Notes under the pieces: generated by a model
What the model was told of the DNA's origin: nothing
Databases searched by the model: none
What the model saw: the letters and a program-made list of their open reading frames with translations, nothing else
Origin: Novosphingobium lentum NBRC 107847
GTDB taxonomy: Bacteria > Pseudomonadota > Alphaproteobacteria > Sphingomonadales > Sphingomonadaceae
Length of the DNA stretch: 64,000 nucleotides
Assembly (NCBI RefSeq): GCF_001590965.1
Contig: NZ_BCTW01000003.1
Coordinates: 62,001-126,000 of the forward strand
Direction of reading: 5' to 3'
Shown here: one piece after another, positions 51,200 to 59,136 of the stretch
Layout: every line of letters begins with the position of its first letter
How positions within the stretch are numbered: the stretch's first letter is position 1
Position numbers and translations under genes: made by a program

Positions 51200-52270
51200 T
51201 CAGGCCCCGGCTTTCACCGCCTGCTGCCATGCGATGCCAATCAGTTCCGGCAGCACCCGCGCGCGATCCTCGGCTTGCGCAGAAGCTGCTGTGCCGCGCA
51301 GATAGCGGCCCTTGATGCCGTGGAAGATCGCGGCGATGCGGAAGAAGTTGAACGCCATGTAGAAGTCGTAGCCCGGCATCACATCGCGGCCGGTGCGCGC
51401 GCAATAGGCGGCGAGGTAGTCCGCCTCGCTCGGGATACCGAGCGCGGCGATGTCGCACCCGCCGAGACCCGCCACGATATGCGGCGGCATGTGGTACATC
51501 ATCGCGTTATAGGCAAAATCGGCGCCGGGATGGCCCAGCGTCGAAAGCTCCCAGTCGAGCACCGCCAGCACGCGCGGCTCGGTCGGATGGAAGATCATGT
51601 TGTCGATGCGGAAATCGCCATGCGTGATCGACGTGGCATCGTCGTCCGCCGGGATGTTGGCCTGCAGCCACGCGATCAGCCGGTCCATCGTCTCGTCGCG
51701 TCCGGCGTCCACATCCTCGAAATACTGCTTCGACCAGCGGCCGATCTGCCGCTCGAAATAGTTGCCCGGGCGGCCATAGTCGCCAAGCCCGACCGCCGCG
51801 TAATCGACCGAATGCAGCTGCGCCATGGTCGCGTTCATGGCGTCGAAGATGGCCGCGCGTTCGGAGTTGGACACGCCGGGAACGGTCGCATCCCAGAAGA
51901 TCCGGCCCTCGACCATATCCATGACGTAGAACCACGTGCCGATCACCGTATCATCGGTGCACAGGCCATAGACATGCGCGACGGGGAAGTTGGCGCGTTC
52001 CAGCCCGGTCAGCACCCGGGCCTCGCGATCGACCGCGTGCGCGCCCTTCAGGGTCTGGCCCGGCGGCTTGCGGCGCAGCACATAGGATCGCGTGGGCGTG
52101 ACCAGCTTGTAGGTCGGGTTGGACTGCCCGCCCTTGAACTGCTCGACGTGCAAGGGTCCGGCGAAACCATCGACATTGGCCGTCATCCAGCCAGCCAGCG
52201 CCGCCTCGTCGAACGCATAGCCCTCGCGGACGGTGGTGGTGCCAAGGTTCGCGTCGGCGGCCGTGCCCAT
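51200..52270 (-). CDS. APH-fold kinase, ACAD10/11-type
   Basis: A 356-residue phosphotransferase of the aminoglycoside-kinase fold. The N-terminal loop is [10 protein letters not shown], the catalytic loop HGDFRIDN (H217, D219, N224) and the metal-binding [10 protein letters not shown] (D239) are intact. It is not an antibiotic resistance gene: together with the acyl-CoA dehydrogenase it corresponds to the kinase domain that is fused to a dehydrogenase in ACAD10/11, and to the LvaA partner of the levulinate pathway. Such pairs phosphorylate a 4-hydroxyacyl-CoA and remove the phosphate. Its ATG overlaps the acyl-CoA dehydrogenase stop (TGATG at 52268-52272). Confidence 0.9.
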   Translation of the reverse strand: MGTAADANLGTTTVREGYAFDEAALAGWMTANVDGFAGPLHVEQFKGGQSNPTYKLVTPTRSYVLRRKPPGQTLKGAHAVDREARVLTGLERANFPVAHVYGLCTDDTVIGTWFYVMDMVEGRIFWDATVPGVSNSERAAIFDAMNATMAQLHSVDYAAVGLGDYGRPGNYFERQIGRWSKQYFEDVDAGRDETMDRLIAWLQANIPADDDATSITHGDFRIDNMIFHPTEPRVLAVLDWELSTLGHPGADFAYNAMMYHMPPHIVAGLGGCDIAALGIPSEADYLAAYCARTGRDVMPGYDFYMAFNFFRIAAIFHGIKGRYLRGTAASAQAEDRARVLPELIGIAWQQAVKAGA

Positions 52271-53436
52271 CAGTGCTGTCCCTTGAGGAAATCGCGCTTG
52301 ATCTTCTTGGCGAGGCTCCACTTGTGCACCTCGGTCGGACCGTCATAGATACGGAATGCGCGCACTTCGCGGAAGACCTGCTCGACGATGGTGTCGCCGG
52401 TTACGCCCGATCCGCCCATCACCTGCACGCAGTTGTCAGCGATCTTCATCAGCGCCTCGCTGACCGAAACCTTGGCCATCGAGCTTTCGGCGGTGCCGAG
52501 CGACCCTGAATCGAGCACGCCGGCGCACCAGTCGATCATCAGTTCGGCCTGCTGGATCAGGATCATGTTCTCCGCCAGCATGAAGCCGACGCCTTCGTGA
52601 TCGATCAGCAGCTTGCCGAACGCCATGCGCTTGCAGGCGTATGCGGTCGCGATTTCGTGGGCGCGGATGCAGCAGCCCAGCCAGCGCATGCAGTGCGACA
52701 GGCGCGCGGGCGAAAGGCGGACTTGCGCATACTTGAACCCTTCGCCGCTCTGGCCCAGCATCTGGTCGGCGGGGATGCGCAAGTCCTTGATCGTCAGCGT
52801 CGCATGGCCGCCGGGCATCGAGCTGTCGATGGTGTCGGGCACGCGATCGATCGTGATTGCGGGGTCCGGCAGATCGACCAGGAACATGCAGGCGCCGTCT
52901 TCGGACTTGGCCATGACGATGCCCACGCTCGCGCCCTGATAGCCGGTGATGAACGCCTTGCGCCCGTTGACGACCCAGCGGTTGCCGTCCTGCCGGGCAG
53001 TGGTCAGCATCATCGACGGGTCGGAGCCCGCGCCGCCTTCGCTGGCGGGCTCGGTCATCAGGAACGCCGAGCGCGCCTCGCCCGAGACCAGTTTCTTGAG
53101 GAAGCGGTCCTTGAGGTCAGCGCTGCCGACGTGGCCGATAAGGTACATGTTGCCCTCGTCCGGGGCGAACGTGTTGACCGCCAGCGGACCGAGCGGCGAC
53201 AGGCCCGACTTGATCAGCACGATCGCGGTTTCGCGCTGGGTCAGGTGGCTGCCGTCGGCCCGAATGTGCGGGGTCAAAACGCCCGCCGCGCGCGCCTTGT
53301 CGCGCATCTCCATGACCAGTTCGTCGGTCGGGCCATGCCCATGGCCCTTCACGCGCGGATCCTTCTCGTAAGGAATGACGACGTCGCGCACGAACGCTTC
53401 GACCTTCGCCGCGATGTCTTTTGCCCGCTCCGTCAT
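52270..53436 (-). CDS. acyl-CoA dehydrogenase, ACAD10/11-type
   Basis: A 388-residue acyl-CoA dehydrogenase with the flavin motif [20 protein letters not shown] and a C-terminus [20 protein letters not shown] that is typical of the ACAD10/11 group. Paired directly with an APH-fold kinase. The start at 53436 follows GGGAGAGCATCAG. It is divergent from the GntR gene, with a FadR-type palindrome (53476) 40 bp before its start, so GntR is its probable regulator. The expected substrates are hydroxylated acyl-CoA esters; this is inferred from the family. Confidence 0.93.
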   Translation of the reverse strand: MTERAKDIAAKVEAFVRDVVIPYEKDPRVKGHGHGPTDELVMEMRDKARAAGVLTPHIRADGSHLTQRETAIVLIKSGLSPLGPLAVNTFAPDEGNMYLIGHVGSADLKDRFLKKLVSGEARSAFLMTEPASEGGAGSDPSMMLTTARQDGNRWVVNGRKAFITGYQGASVGIVMAKSEDGACMFLVDLPDPAITIDRVPDTIDSSMPGGHATLTIKDLRIPADQMLGQSGEGFKYAQVRLSPARLSHCMRWLGCCIRAHEIATAYACKRMAFGKLLIDHEGVGFMLAENMILIQQAELMIDWCAGVLDSGSLGTAESSMAKVSVSEALMKIADNCVQVMGGSGVTGDTIVEQVFREVRAFRIYDGPTEVHKWSLAKKIKRDFLKGQH

Positions 53437-53475
53437 CTGATGCTCTCCCACTTTGATCGGCCGTCCATGCTGCAA

Positions 53476-53490
53476 GATTGTGGAACAATC
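53476..53490. promoter_or_regulatory. FadR-type GntR operator
   Basis: GATTGTGGAACAATC is a perfect 6-3-6 palindrome and contains TTGTGGAACAA, which fits the FadR-subfamily consensus TNGTNNNACNA. It lies in the 98-bp space between the acyl-CoA dehydrogenase and the GntR gene, so autoregulation and control of the divergent dehydrogenase/kinase pair are likely. Confidence 0.65.
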
Positions 53491-53534
53491 AATTGGAACT
53501 TGCGTCAGTCGCCCGCCCGCCCGATACGTCCGAG

Positions 53535-54182
53535 ATGATCGAAGTTTCGCAGGCCGGTACCGTCGAACGCGTTTATCGCGGCATCCTGCGTGACCTAGAG
53601 GAAGGCCGGATGGTGCCGGGGCAGCGCCTGGTCGAAACCGATCTCGCCACGCGCTATGCCGTGGGCCGGAATGCCGTGCGCGAGGCGATGCAGCGGTTGG
53701 CGGCGCGCGGTGTGGTCGATCTTGCGCGCAATCGCTCGCCCGCGATCCGCTGGCTGGATCGGGCCGAGACGCTGGAAGTTCTCGACGTCGCCGAAGCGAT
53801 GACCGCGCTGGCGCTGCGCTCGGCGGCATCGCGATATGATCGCGAACGCGACAGCGCCGCGCTGCAGAAGACGATGGAACTGCTGCTCGAGGCCGACCGG
53901 ATCGACGAAATCGGCGCGTTCAGCCGCGCGCGCCGGCACTTCTACCGGGTGCTGCTGGAGATCGGCGGCAACCGCGAACTGCAGCGGCTGTATCCCGCCA
54001 TCGGCATGCACATCATCTACGCGCAGTACCAGACGCGTCGCCTGCGCGGTATTCGCCTGGCCGACTACCGCGCGATCATCGATGCGGTATCGTTGGGCGA
54101 TGCCGCCGGTGCCGAGCAGGCCGGGCGGACGCATGTCGACCATGTTCGTGCGAGTATCCCGCACGACGCTCCGGCTGGATAG
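53535..54182 (+). CDS. GntR-family regulator, FadR subfamily (FCD domain)
   Basis: A 215-residue regulator. The winged helix-turn-helix is at about 9-75 (VERVYRGILRDLEEGRMVPG, LVETDLATRYAVGRNAVREA, MQRLAARGVVDLARN). The FCD domain follows, with metal-type residues in the helices SRARRHFYRVLLEIGGNREL and VSLGDAAGAEQAGRTHVDHV. The ATG at 53535 is taken over a TTG at 53478 that would overlap the operator. Its ligand is probably an acyl-CoA or an organic acid. Confidence 0.9.
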   Translation: MIEVSQAGTVERVYRGILRDLEEGRMVPGQRLVETDLATRYAVGRNAVREAMQRLAARGVVDLARNRSPAIRWLDRAETLEVLDVAEAMTALALRSAASRYDRERDSAALQKTMELLLEADRIDEIGAFSRARRHFYRVLLEIGGNRELQRLYPAIGMHIIYAQYQTRRLRGIRLADYRAIIDAVSLGDAAGAEQAGRTHVDHVRASIPHDAPAG

Positions 54183-54203
54183 CGCGCTCGATCCAGGCGA
54201 GAG

Positions 54204-54416
54204 TTACTTCCGGCCCGGCCGGAACAGGATGGTCAGCAGGAACAGCACCGTCCTGAAGTTCATCAGCTTCAGCGCGGCGCGCGCCTGGTCCGGCGTAAGC
54301 ACCGCGCGCACCGGCAGGGTGCCCATGATCTGGCCGTGAATGATGAGGTCGTTGCCCTCGGGCACCAGCTTTTCGACCGTCATCAGGCTGTCGTTGTCCT
54401 TGGTCAGCAGTTCCAT
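54204..54416 (-). CDS. small conserved-type hypothetical protein
   Basis: Seventy residues, beginning MELLTKDNDSLMTVEKLVPE and continuing with ELIIHGQIMGTLPVRAVLTP-like residues (NDLIIHGQIMGTLPVRAVLT) and a C-terminus FRTVLFLLTILFRPGRK that is hydrophobic then basic. The last 20 residues could be a membrane anchor. I do not recognise the family. It lies 12 bp after the stop of the phytoene-desaturase-like gene, probably in the same operon, and could be its accessory protein. Confidence 0.65.
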   Translation of the reverse strand: MELLTKDNDSLMTVEKLVPEGNDLIIHGQIMGTLPVRAVLTPDQARAALKLMNFRTVLFLLTILFRPGRK

Positions 54417-54428
54417 GGCGCGCGTTCC

Positions 54429-55994
54429 CTAGTAGCTGGTGAAGCCGGCATCGAGCGCGATGCCGAGCCTTTGATAGATTTTCATCGCCGAAGCGCGGCC
54501 GCCCAGCGTGGCCAGGCCGCCGGGATGCGTGGTGCAGCCGGTGAGGAAGAGGCCCTCGATCCCCGGGATCTGGTATTGCGACAGTTCGGGCGTGGGTCGC
54601 GCGCCGAGCAACTGGTCCGATGTCATGGCGATGCCCATGATGTCGCCCTTGCGCATGATCCGGCTGTGCGCATCGTGATCGGGCGGGCATTCGATCAGCC
54701 GGCCGAGAATTTTCGAGCGGTCGATGTTCCTGGTGAACTTGCAGAACCAGTCGAACAGCGCGTCGGCCGCCTTTTGCTTGTCCACCGCCCAGCCGTCCTT
54801 GGTCTGGTACGGCGCGAAGCAGTAAAGGTAGAGCGCGGTCATGCCCTCGGGCGCGCGGCTCGGATCGAAATTGCTTTGCGGTCCGCCCAGCGGTTGCAGC
54901 GTGTCATAGGGAAATTCGCCGCGGCGATAGGCCTCGAACGGTCGCATGAAGTTGTCCCAGTCGGGCTCCATGCACTCGACCAGAATCGCCTCGTCATAAG
55001 CCTTGCCGCCGATCCATTCGATCTGTTCGGACAACGCGATCTGCTGGTTGATCGCGCCGTATTCGCTCAGCTTCACCGCTGCCGCGCGGTCCGCGATGCC
55101 TTTGTCGATGCCGGGCACCATCCTACCCATGTCCCACGGGTGCAGGTTGGCGACGACCGCTTTCTTCGCGAAGATTTCCTCGCCGTCCGAGGTTCTCACG
55201 CCGTCGATCTTGCCGCCGCCGCCGATCAGGCCATCCACCGTCACCCCGGTGCGCAGTTCGCCGCCGTGGTGCTGCAGGCAGGCGATCAGCGCATTGGTGA
55301 CGCTTTTGGCGCCCCCGACCACGGTCGCCATCTCGTATTTGTGACCCAATCCTAGGATCAGGTACATCGTCAGGCCGGTGCCAGGGTAGTCGGGCGCGCT
55401 CATCACTTCGGACGCCCACTTGGCAAGGTGGACTTTCACGTGCGGGCTTTCGAACCGCGCGTTGAGGAAGTCGATCACGTTGCCTTCCAGCTCGGCGCGG
55501 ATCTTGCGGCCCTTTTCGCTCGAATCGAGCAGCCGCATGAACCCGTCGTGCGGCATCGGTGGCATGAAGAACCCGCGCGACAGCAGCGGCAGCAGCTCGT
55601 TCGCTTCCTCGACCAGCTGGGTATAGGCGCGCGCATCGCGTTCCGAGATCGCGGCGATCTCCTTCACCGCGCGGCCGAAATCGGTGTAGCTGATCAGGCC
55701 CGCACCATCGGGATAGAGCGAGGCGAACGGGGCGGGGGCATAAGCGAAGCGCAGCCCGAAGCGCGTCTCCAGTTCCAGCTCGTTGTCCTTCAGCGCCGGA
55801 TTGGCCAGCAGCATCAGGTAGCCCATCGCGTGCGGATCGTGGGTGAAGCGCGGATCGGTGTGGACCGAGACCACGCCGCCGCCGCACTGTTCCTCGCGTT
55901 CCAGCACCAGCACCGAAAGGCCGGCTTTGGCCAGATAGCACGCGGTGGTCAGCGAATTGCTGCCCGCCCCGACGACGACGATGTCATGGCTCAT
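54429..55994 (-). CDS. phytoene-desaturase-like FAD oxidoreductase
   Basis: A 521-residue FAD-dependent amine-oxidase/CrtI-fold flavoprotein. The Rossmann motif is VVVGAGSNSLTTACYLAKAG with ERE after it, and the C-terminal FAD block is GLFLTGCTTHPGGLATLGGR. It also has the internal segment GGAKSVTNALIACLQHHGGE that CrtI-like enzymes use. No other carotenoid genes are present, so a role in dehydrogenating an isoprenoid or alicyclic substrate is more likely than in carotenoid synthesis. A MarR-type palindrome lies 96 bp upstream (56090). The small gene at 54204 follows. Confidence 0.88.
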   Translation of the reverse strand: MSHDIVVVGAGSNSLTTACYLAKAGLSVLVLEREEQCGGGVVSVHTDPRFTHDPHAMGYLMLLANPALKDNELELETRFGLRFAYAPAPFASLYPDGAGLISYTDFGRAVKEIAAISERDARAYTQLVEEANELLPLLSRGFFMPPMPHDGFMRLLDSSEKGRKIRAELEGNVIDFLNARFESPHVKVHLAKWASEVMSAPDYPGTGLTMYLILGLGHKYEMATVVGGAKSVTNALIACLQHHGGELRTGVTVDGLIGGGGKIDGVRTSDGEEIFAKKAVVANLHPWDMGRMVPGIDKGIADRAAAVKLSEYGAINQQIALSEQIEWIGGKAYDEAILVECMEPDWDNFMRPFEAYRRGEFPYDTLQPLGGPQSNFDPSRAPEGMTALYLYCFAPYQTKDGWAVDKQKAADALFDWFCKFTRNIDRSKILGRLIECPPDHDAHSRIMRKGDIMGIAMTSDQLLGARPTPELSQYQIPGIEGLFLTGCTTHPGGLATLGGRASAMKIYQRLGIALDAGFTSY

Positions 55995-56089
55995 GGATCC
56001 ACCTTCGCTGGCGTGCCGCGTGCGGATGCAATCCGCCGCGTGCTGCGCCTCACCCTCTTATGGGCACACGAATATGGCTTCAGCAATCG

Positions 56090-56114
56090 GTATGCAAGCA
56101 AATCGTATGCTTGC
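56090..56114. promoter_or_regulatory. MarR-type operator, copy 1 (two half-palindromes)
   Basis: GTATGCAAGC (56090-56099) and GTATGCTTGC (56105-56114) both resemble the core of GTATGCTTGCATAC. Together, GCAAGCA-N7-TGCTTGC (56094-56114) is a perfect inverted repeat. It lies upstream of the flavoprotein gene and just after the MarR stop at 56135. Confidence 0.65.
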
Positions 56115-56134
56115 GACTAAACGAGCGGCGGTGT

Positions 56135-56638
56135 TCAGTCGTCGTTCTTGAGCGCCTCGCGCAAGTTGCCCTTCATCGTGTGCAGCACATCCTCGGCGAG
56201 GTGGATCTGGTCGAGCGTGATGTCCTTCATGATCACCGAATTGAGCGCACGGCCGATCGACTGCATCTGTTCGATGATATCGTAGCCTTTTTCGGTGATG
56301 AACACGCGGCGGATGCGGCGGTCTTCCTTGTCGGGGCGCCGTTCGACCACGCCGCTGGCCTCGAGCCGGTCGATCAGCCCGCCCACGGTGACTTTGCCGA
56401 CTTCAAGCTCGCGCGCCAGATCGGCCTGGATCGCGCCTTCGGTCTCGTGCCGCGACAGCGCCGACAGCGCGGACCACTGGGCGCGGGTGATGTCGAGGCC
56501 CTTCAGCCGCTGGTCGAACAGCGTGCGCCGCATGCGCGACACATCGTGGACCAGGAAGCCAATCTTCAGATAGGGTTGCGGGGCGATCTTGCGGGCGGGC
56601 TTCGGTGCCTGCTTGCCCGTGTCAACAGCGGTTGCCAT
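56135..56638 (-). CDS. MarR-family transcriptional regulator
   Basis: A 167-residue winged-helix regulator. The MarR core is visible: IGFLVHDVSRMRRTLFDQRL, WSALSALSRHETEGAIQADL, ARELEVGKVTVGGLIDRLEA, and the wing RPDKEDRRIRRVFITEKGYD. The N-terminal 30 residues are Ala/Pro/Lys-rich and probably disordered. The start at 56638 has AGGAAC upstream; an ATG 45 bp earlier is possible. An operator-like palindrome is in its own promoter (56697), and two more are near the flavoprotein and the P450, so it is the likely repressor of the region. Confidence 0.92.
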   Translation of the reverse strand: MATAVDTGKQAPKPARKIAPQPYLKIGFLVHDVSRMRRTLFDQRLKGLDITRAQWSALSALSRHETEGAIQADLARELEVGKVTVGGLIDRLEASGVVERRPDKEDRRIRRVFITEKGYDIIEQMQSIGRALNSVIMKDITLDQIHLAEDVLHTMKGNLREALKNDD

Positions 56639-56696
56639 GAAGTTCCTGTTCCCCTGTACCAGTCGGGCGGCGCGCATTTGCATTCAAAAACGAATG

Positions 56697-56710
56697 ATAT
56701 ACTTGCATAT
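56697..56710. promoter_or_regulatory. MarR-type operator, copy 2
   Basis: ATATACTTGCATAT matches 11 of 14 bases of GTATGCTTGCATAC (61453). It lies 59 bp before the MarR start (56638), in the promoter, consistent with autoregulation. It also lies 49 bp past the stop of the upstream DUF1330 gene. Confidence 0.6.
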
Positions 56711-56758
56711 GGTCATGTTGCAATGATGTTTGCACGGTGCGGCTGTCTGTGCCCAGCG

Positions 56759-57052
56759 TCAGTCGTCCGCCTCGAACCCGATGATGTCGGAATAAGTCTG
56801 CGCGATGCGCGCATCGCGGAACGGCGCGTAGTCTTCGCAATCCATGAATTCGCGGATCTTGGCGAGCGACGGGTACGACAGGATCGCCATGTACTGGGTG
56901 CCGTCGTCCGCTCCCTCGAACCGCTCCACGCGATTGCCGCGCGCGACGTATTCGCCGCCGTAGCGCCGCAGGATTTCGGGGACTTTCGCCTGGTATTCCC
57001 TTGCCCACGCCAGGTCATGAAACTTCATGCGAACCACGAGATAAGCCGTCAC
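56759..57052 (-). CDS. DUF1330-like dimeric alpha/beta-barrel protein
   Basis: Ninety-seven residues from a GTG start that overlaps the stop of the SDR (GTGA, 57049-57052). The sequence VTAYLVVRMKFHDLAWAREY, then KVPEILRRYGGEYVARGNRV, and YMAILSYPSLAKIREFMDCE is the DUF1330 pattern: two helices and four strands of a ferredoxin-like fold. The family has no assigned reaction. It is the last gene of the minus-strand operon starting at 61400. Confidence 0.85.
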   Translation of the reverse strand: MTAYLVVRMKFHDLAWAREYQAKVPEILRRYGGEYVARGNRVERFEGADDGTQYMAILSYPSLAKIREFMDCEDYAPFRDARIAQTYSDIIGFEADD

Positions 57053-57792
57053 AGCTGCGCTCCCCCATCCACCGCCAGCGCCTGCCCGGTAATGAACGCG
57101 GCATTGTCCGAACACAGGAACGCCACCGCTTTGGCCACTTCCTGCGCCTCGCCCAGACGGCGCAGGGGCGTGTTCTTCACGATCTGCTCGACCAGTTCGG
57201 GCCCCCAGGTGTGAGCGATGTGGTGCGCGGCCAGCCCGGCGTTGATGAACCCCAGCTCCACCGTGTTGGCGCGGATGCCGTTGCGGCCTTCCTCCTTGGC
57301 GATCACCTTGACCAGCATGTCGATCGCGGCCTTGGGCGCGGCGGACAGCAGATCGGCCTTGGGCGGCTGCTTGAGCGCGCATGTCGACAGCGCCAGCAGA
57401 TTGCCAGCCTTGCGCGGTTTCATGTGCGCCAGCGCCGCGTGGAACAGGTTGAAGCAGCCATTACCGTCCACCGCCATCACCCGCGCCCATTCGGCGGGGC
57501 TGATCTGCGCGGCATAGCGCATCTCGAACGCCGGGCCGGCGGCATAGACCGCGTTGGCGATGGGGCCTTCGTCATGCTCGATGGCATCGATCGCGGCGCG
57601 CACCGCGTCGGCATCGGCCAGATCGACCCCGATCGCCCGCGCGCCGCCGCCCAGCTCAGCGACCAGCGCGGCGGCCTTCGCCGCGTTGCTGTGGTAGGTG
57701 AACACCACGCGATCACCTTGTGCGGCGAACTCACGGCAGATTGCGCTGCCGATGCCGCCCGATCCCCCGGCTACAAGCGTGATGCGCGTCAT
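57049..57792 (-). CDS. SDR-fold protein lacking the catalytic tyrosine
   Basis: A 247-residue SDR with an intact cofactor loop GGSGGIG (9-15) and serine block ALSTCALK. At the catalytic site it has S150-A-A-P-K154 (LLSAAPKAAIDM) instead of Tyr-x3-Lys, so the tyrosine is replaced by serine; the NNAG block reads VYAAGPAF. The start at 57792 overlaps the stop of the upstream SDR (ATGA). Either the protein uses a different general acid or it is a non-enzymatic partner of the other SDR. Confidence 0.9.
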   Translation of the reverse strand: MTRITLVAGGSGGIGSAICREFAAQGDRVVFTYHSNAAKAAALVAELGGGARAIGVDLADADAVRAAIDAIEHDEGPIANAVYAAGPAFEMRYAAQISPAEWARVMAVDGNGCFNLFHAALAHMKPRKAGNLLALSTCALKQPPKADLLSAAPKAAIDMLVKVIAKEEGRNGIRANTVELGFINAGLAAHHIAHTWGPELVEQIVKNTPLRRLGEAQEVAKAVAFLCSDNAAFITGQALAVDGGAQL

Positions 57793-58631
57793 CGATCCCC
57801 CAGCACTTTGCCCGAACCATAAGCTTCGCGCCCGCCGGGCATTTCCGACAGGTACGGCATCCGCGTCAGCTGGTTGCCGCCGTTGAGCTGCAACTGCGAT
57901 CCGGTCATGTACGACGGCCCGACCAGGAACAGCACGCCGTTGGCGAAATCCTCGGGGTAGCCGATCCGGCCCAGCGGCACCTCGCGCGCGTTGACCGCCT
58001 CGAATTCGGGGTTTTCGAACGCTTCCTTGGCCATGTCGGACTTGATCGCGGCGGGGATGATCGAATTCACGCGGATCGCTCGCGGGCCGTATTCGAGCGC
58101 GGCATAGCGCACCAGGCAATCGGTCGCCGCCTTGGCACAGGCATAGGCGCCGTGCGGCAGGATCGGCTTTTCCGCGCTGATCGACGAGATGATCACGATC
58201 GACCCGCCGATCCCGCCCCGATCGATCGCGGCGGCCATGTGTTTCACGAAATAGAAGTTGCCGAACAGGTTGACCCGCACCGCCATGTCGAGTTGTTCCT
58301 GCTCGATATCCGCGATCAGGCTGATCACCGGCTGGCCGGCGGAATTCACTGCGATATCAAGCCGTCCATACGTGTCGATCGCGGCGGCGGCGAGCGCCTT
58401 GACGTCACTTTCATCGCCCGCGTCGCACTTTACCGCCAGCCCGCCGATCTTGTCTGCGAGTCGTTCGAGGGGGGGCAGCGAGCGCGACCCGACGACCACT
58501 TTCGCGCCGTTTCTGGCCAGCGATTCGGCGATTGCCCAGCCGGTGCCGCCTTCGGCCGAGCAGCCGAGCACCACCGCGACCTTTCCGGCCAGGTTCACGC
58601 TGAAGCCTTCGAAATCGGGTGTCGTCGTCAT
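57789..58631 (-). CDS. short-chain dehydrogenase/reductase with atypical glycine loop
   Basis: A 280-residue SDR: loop GCSAEGGTG (residues 23-31, atypical), NSAGQPVIS, SSISAEK and catalytic YACAK. Its loop resembles that of the SDR at 32814 (GASSDGNMG). It has a C-terminal extension, RMPYLSEMPGGREAYGSGKV, beyond the usual SDR end. It overlaps the next SDR by ATGA and lies 3 bp after the stop of the 165-residue gene. The two SDRs together could form a heteromeric enzyme. Confidence 0.91.
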   Translation of the reverse strand: MTTTPDFEGFSVNLAGKVAVVLGCSAEGGTGWAIAESLARNGAKVVVGSRSLPPLERLADKIGGLAVKCDAGDESDVKALAAAAIDTYGRLDIAVNSAGQPVISLIADIEQEQLDMAVRVNLFGNFYFVKHMAAAIDRGGIGGSIVIISSISAEKPILPHGAYACAKAATDCLVRYAALEYGPRAIRVNSIIPAAIKSDMAKEAFENPEFEAVNAREVPLGRIGYPEDFANGVLFLVGPSYMTGSQLQLNGGNQLTRMPYLSEMPGGREAYGSGKVLGDR

Positions 58632-58634
58632 TCG

Positions 58635-59132
58635 TTATCTCCTTGGGCCAAAGCCCTGCGTGGCCGGATCGATGAAGCGGCCTTCCTGTTCCAGTTGGCG
58701 CGCGATGGTTCCGCGCAAGTCTTCGAGCAAGGTGCTGCCGGACGCATCGCACCCGGATTCGGCGGTTGCGGCGCGCAACGCGGCCAGCCCGGCGCAGACG
58801 CCCTGCCGCAGCGCGCCGACGTCGGCCGCCATCATCCCCAGTGACGGATAGACCGTCGGATCGAACGGCGGCCGTGCGGCGATCGCCGGATCGACGCTGC
58901 GTCCGTGCGCGACGAGCCATTGCGCCACACGCGGCAGCAGTTCGTTAAGCGCGGCGCGCTCGTCGTGCAGCAGTTGTCCTTCGACCTCCACCCGCAGCGT
59001 GGCGATCCGCAACATGTGGCCGACCGTCGCGGCGGCGCTGCGCGCGTTCTGCGTGGTCAGTTCGGGCTGCAGCACGCTGGCGATCGTGCGTTCGACGGTC
59101 TTGAGCATCTGCGCGGCGGTGGGAACGATCAT
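58635..59132 (-). CDS. hypothetical helical protein linked to the kinase-fold gene
   Basis: A 165-residue, mostly helical, Ala/Leu-rich protein (MIVPTAAQMLKTVERTIASV, TVGHMLRIATLRVEVEGQLL, LLEDLRGTIARQLEQEGRFI). No cysteine cluster, signal peptide or membrane segment is visible. I do not recognise the family. It lies 4 bp after the stop of the kinase-fold gene at 59137 and 3 bp before the SDR, so it is part of the operon and could be a subunit or chaperone of one of them. Confidence 0.7.
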   Translation of the reverse strand: MIVPTAAQMLKTVERTIASVLQPELTTQNARSAAATVGHMLRIATLRVEVEGQLLHDERAALNELLPRVAQWLVAHGRSVDPAIAARPPFDPTVYPSLGMMAADVGALRQGVCAGLAALRAATAESGCDASGSTLLEDLRGTIARQLEQEGRFIDPATQGFGPRR

Positions 59133-59136
59133 GGGG

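Noticed and set aside
51200..52270. Aminoglycoside resistance gene
   Set aside because: The fold is shared, but the overlap with an ACAD10/11-type dehydrogenase and the family pattern point to acyl-CoA metabolism.
54429..55994. Carotenoid phytoene desaturase with CrtC-like gene as a carotenoid cluster
   Set aside because: No crtB, crtE, crtY or related genes are in the window, and the surrounding genes are catabolic; only the fold is shared.
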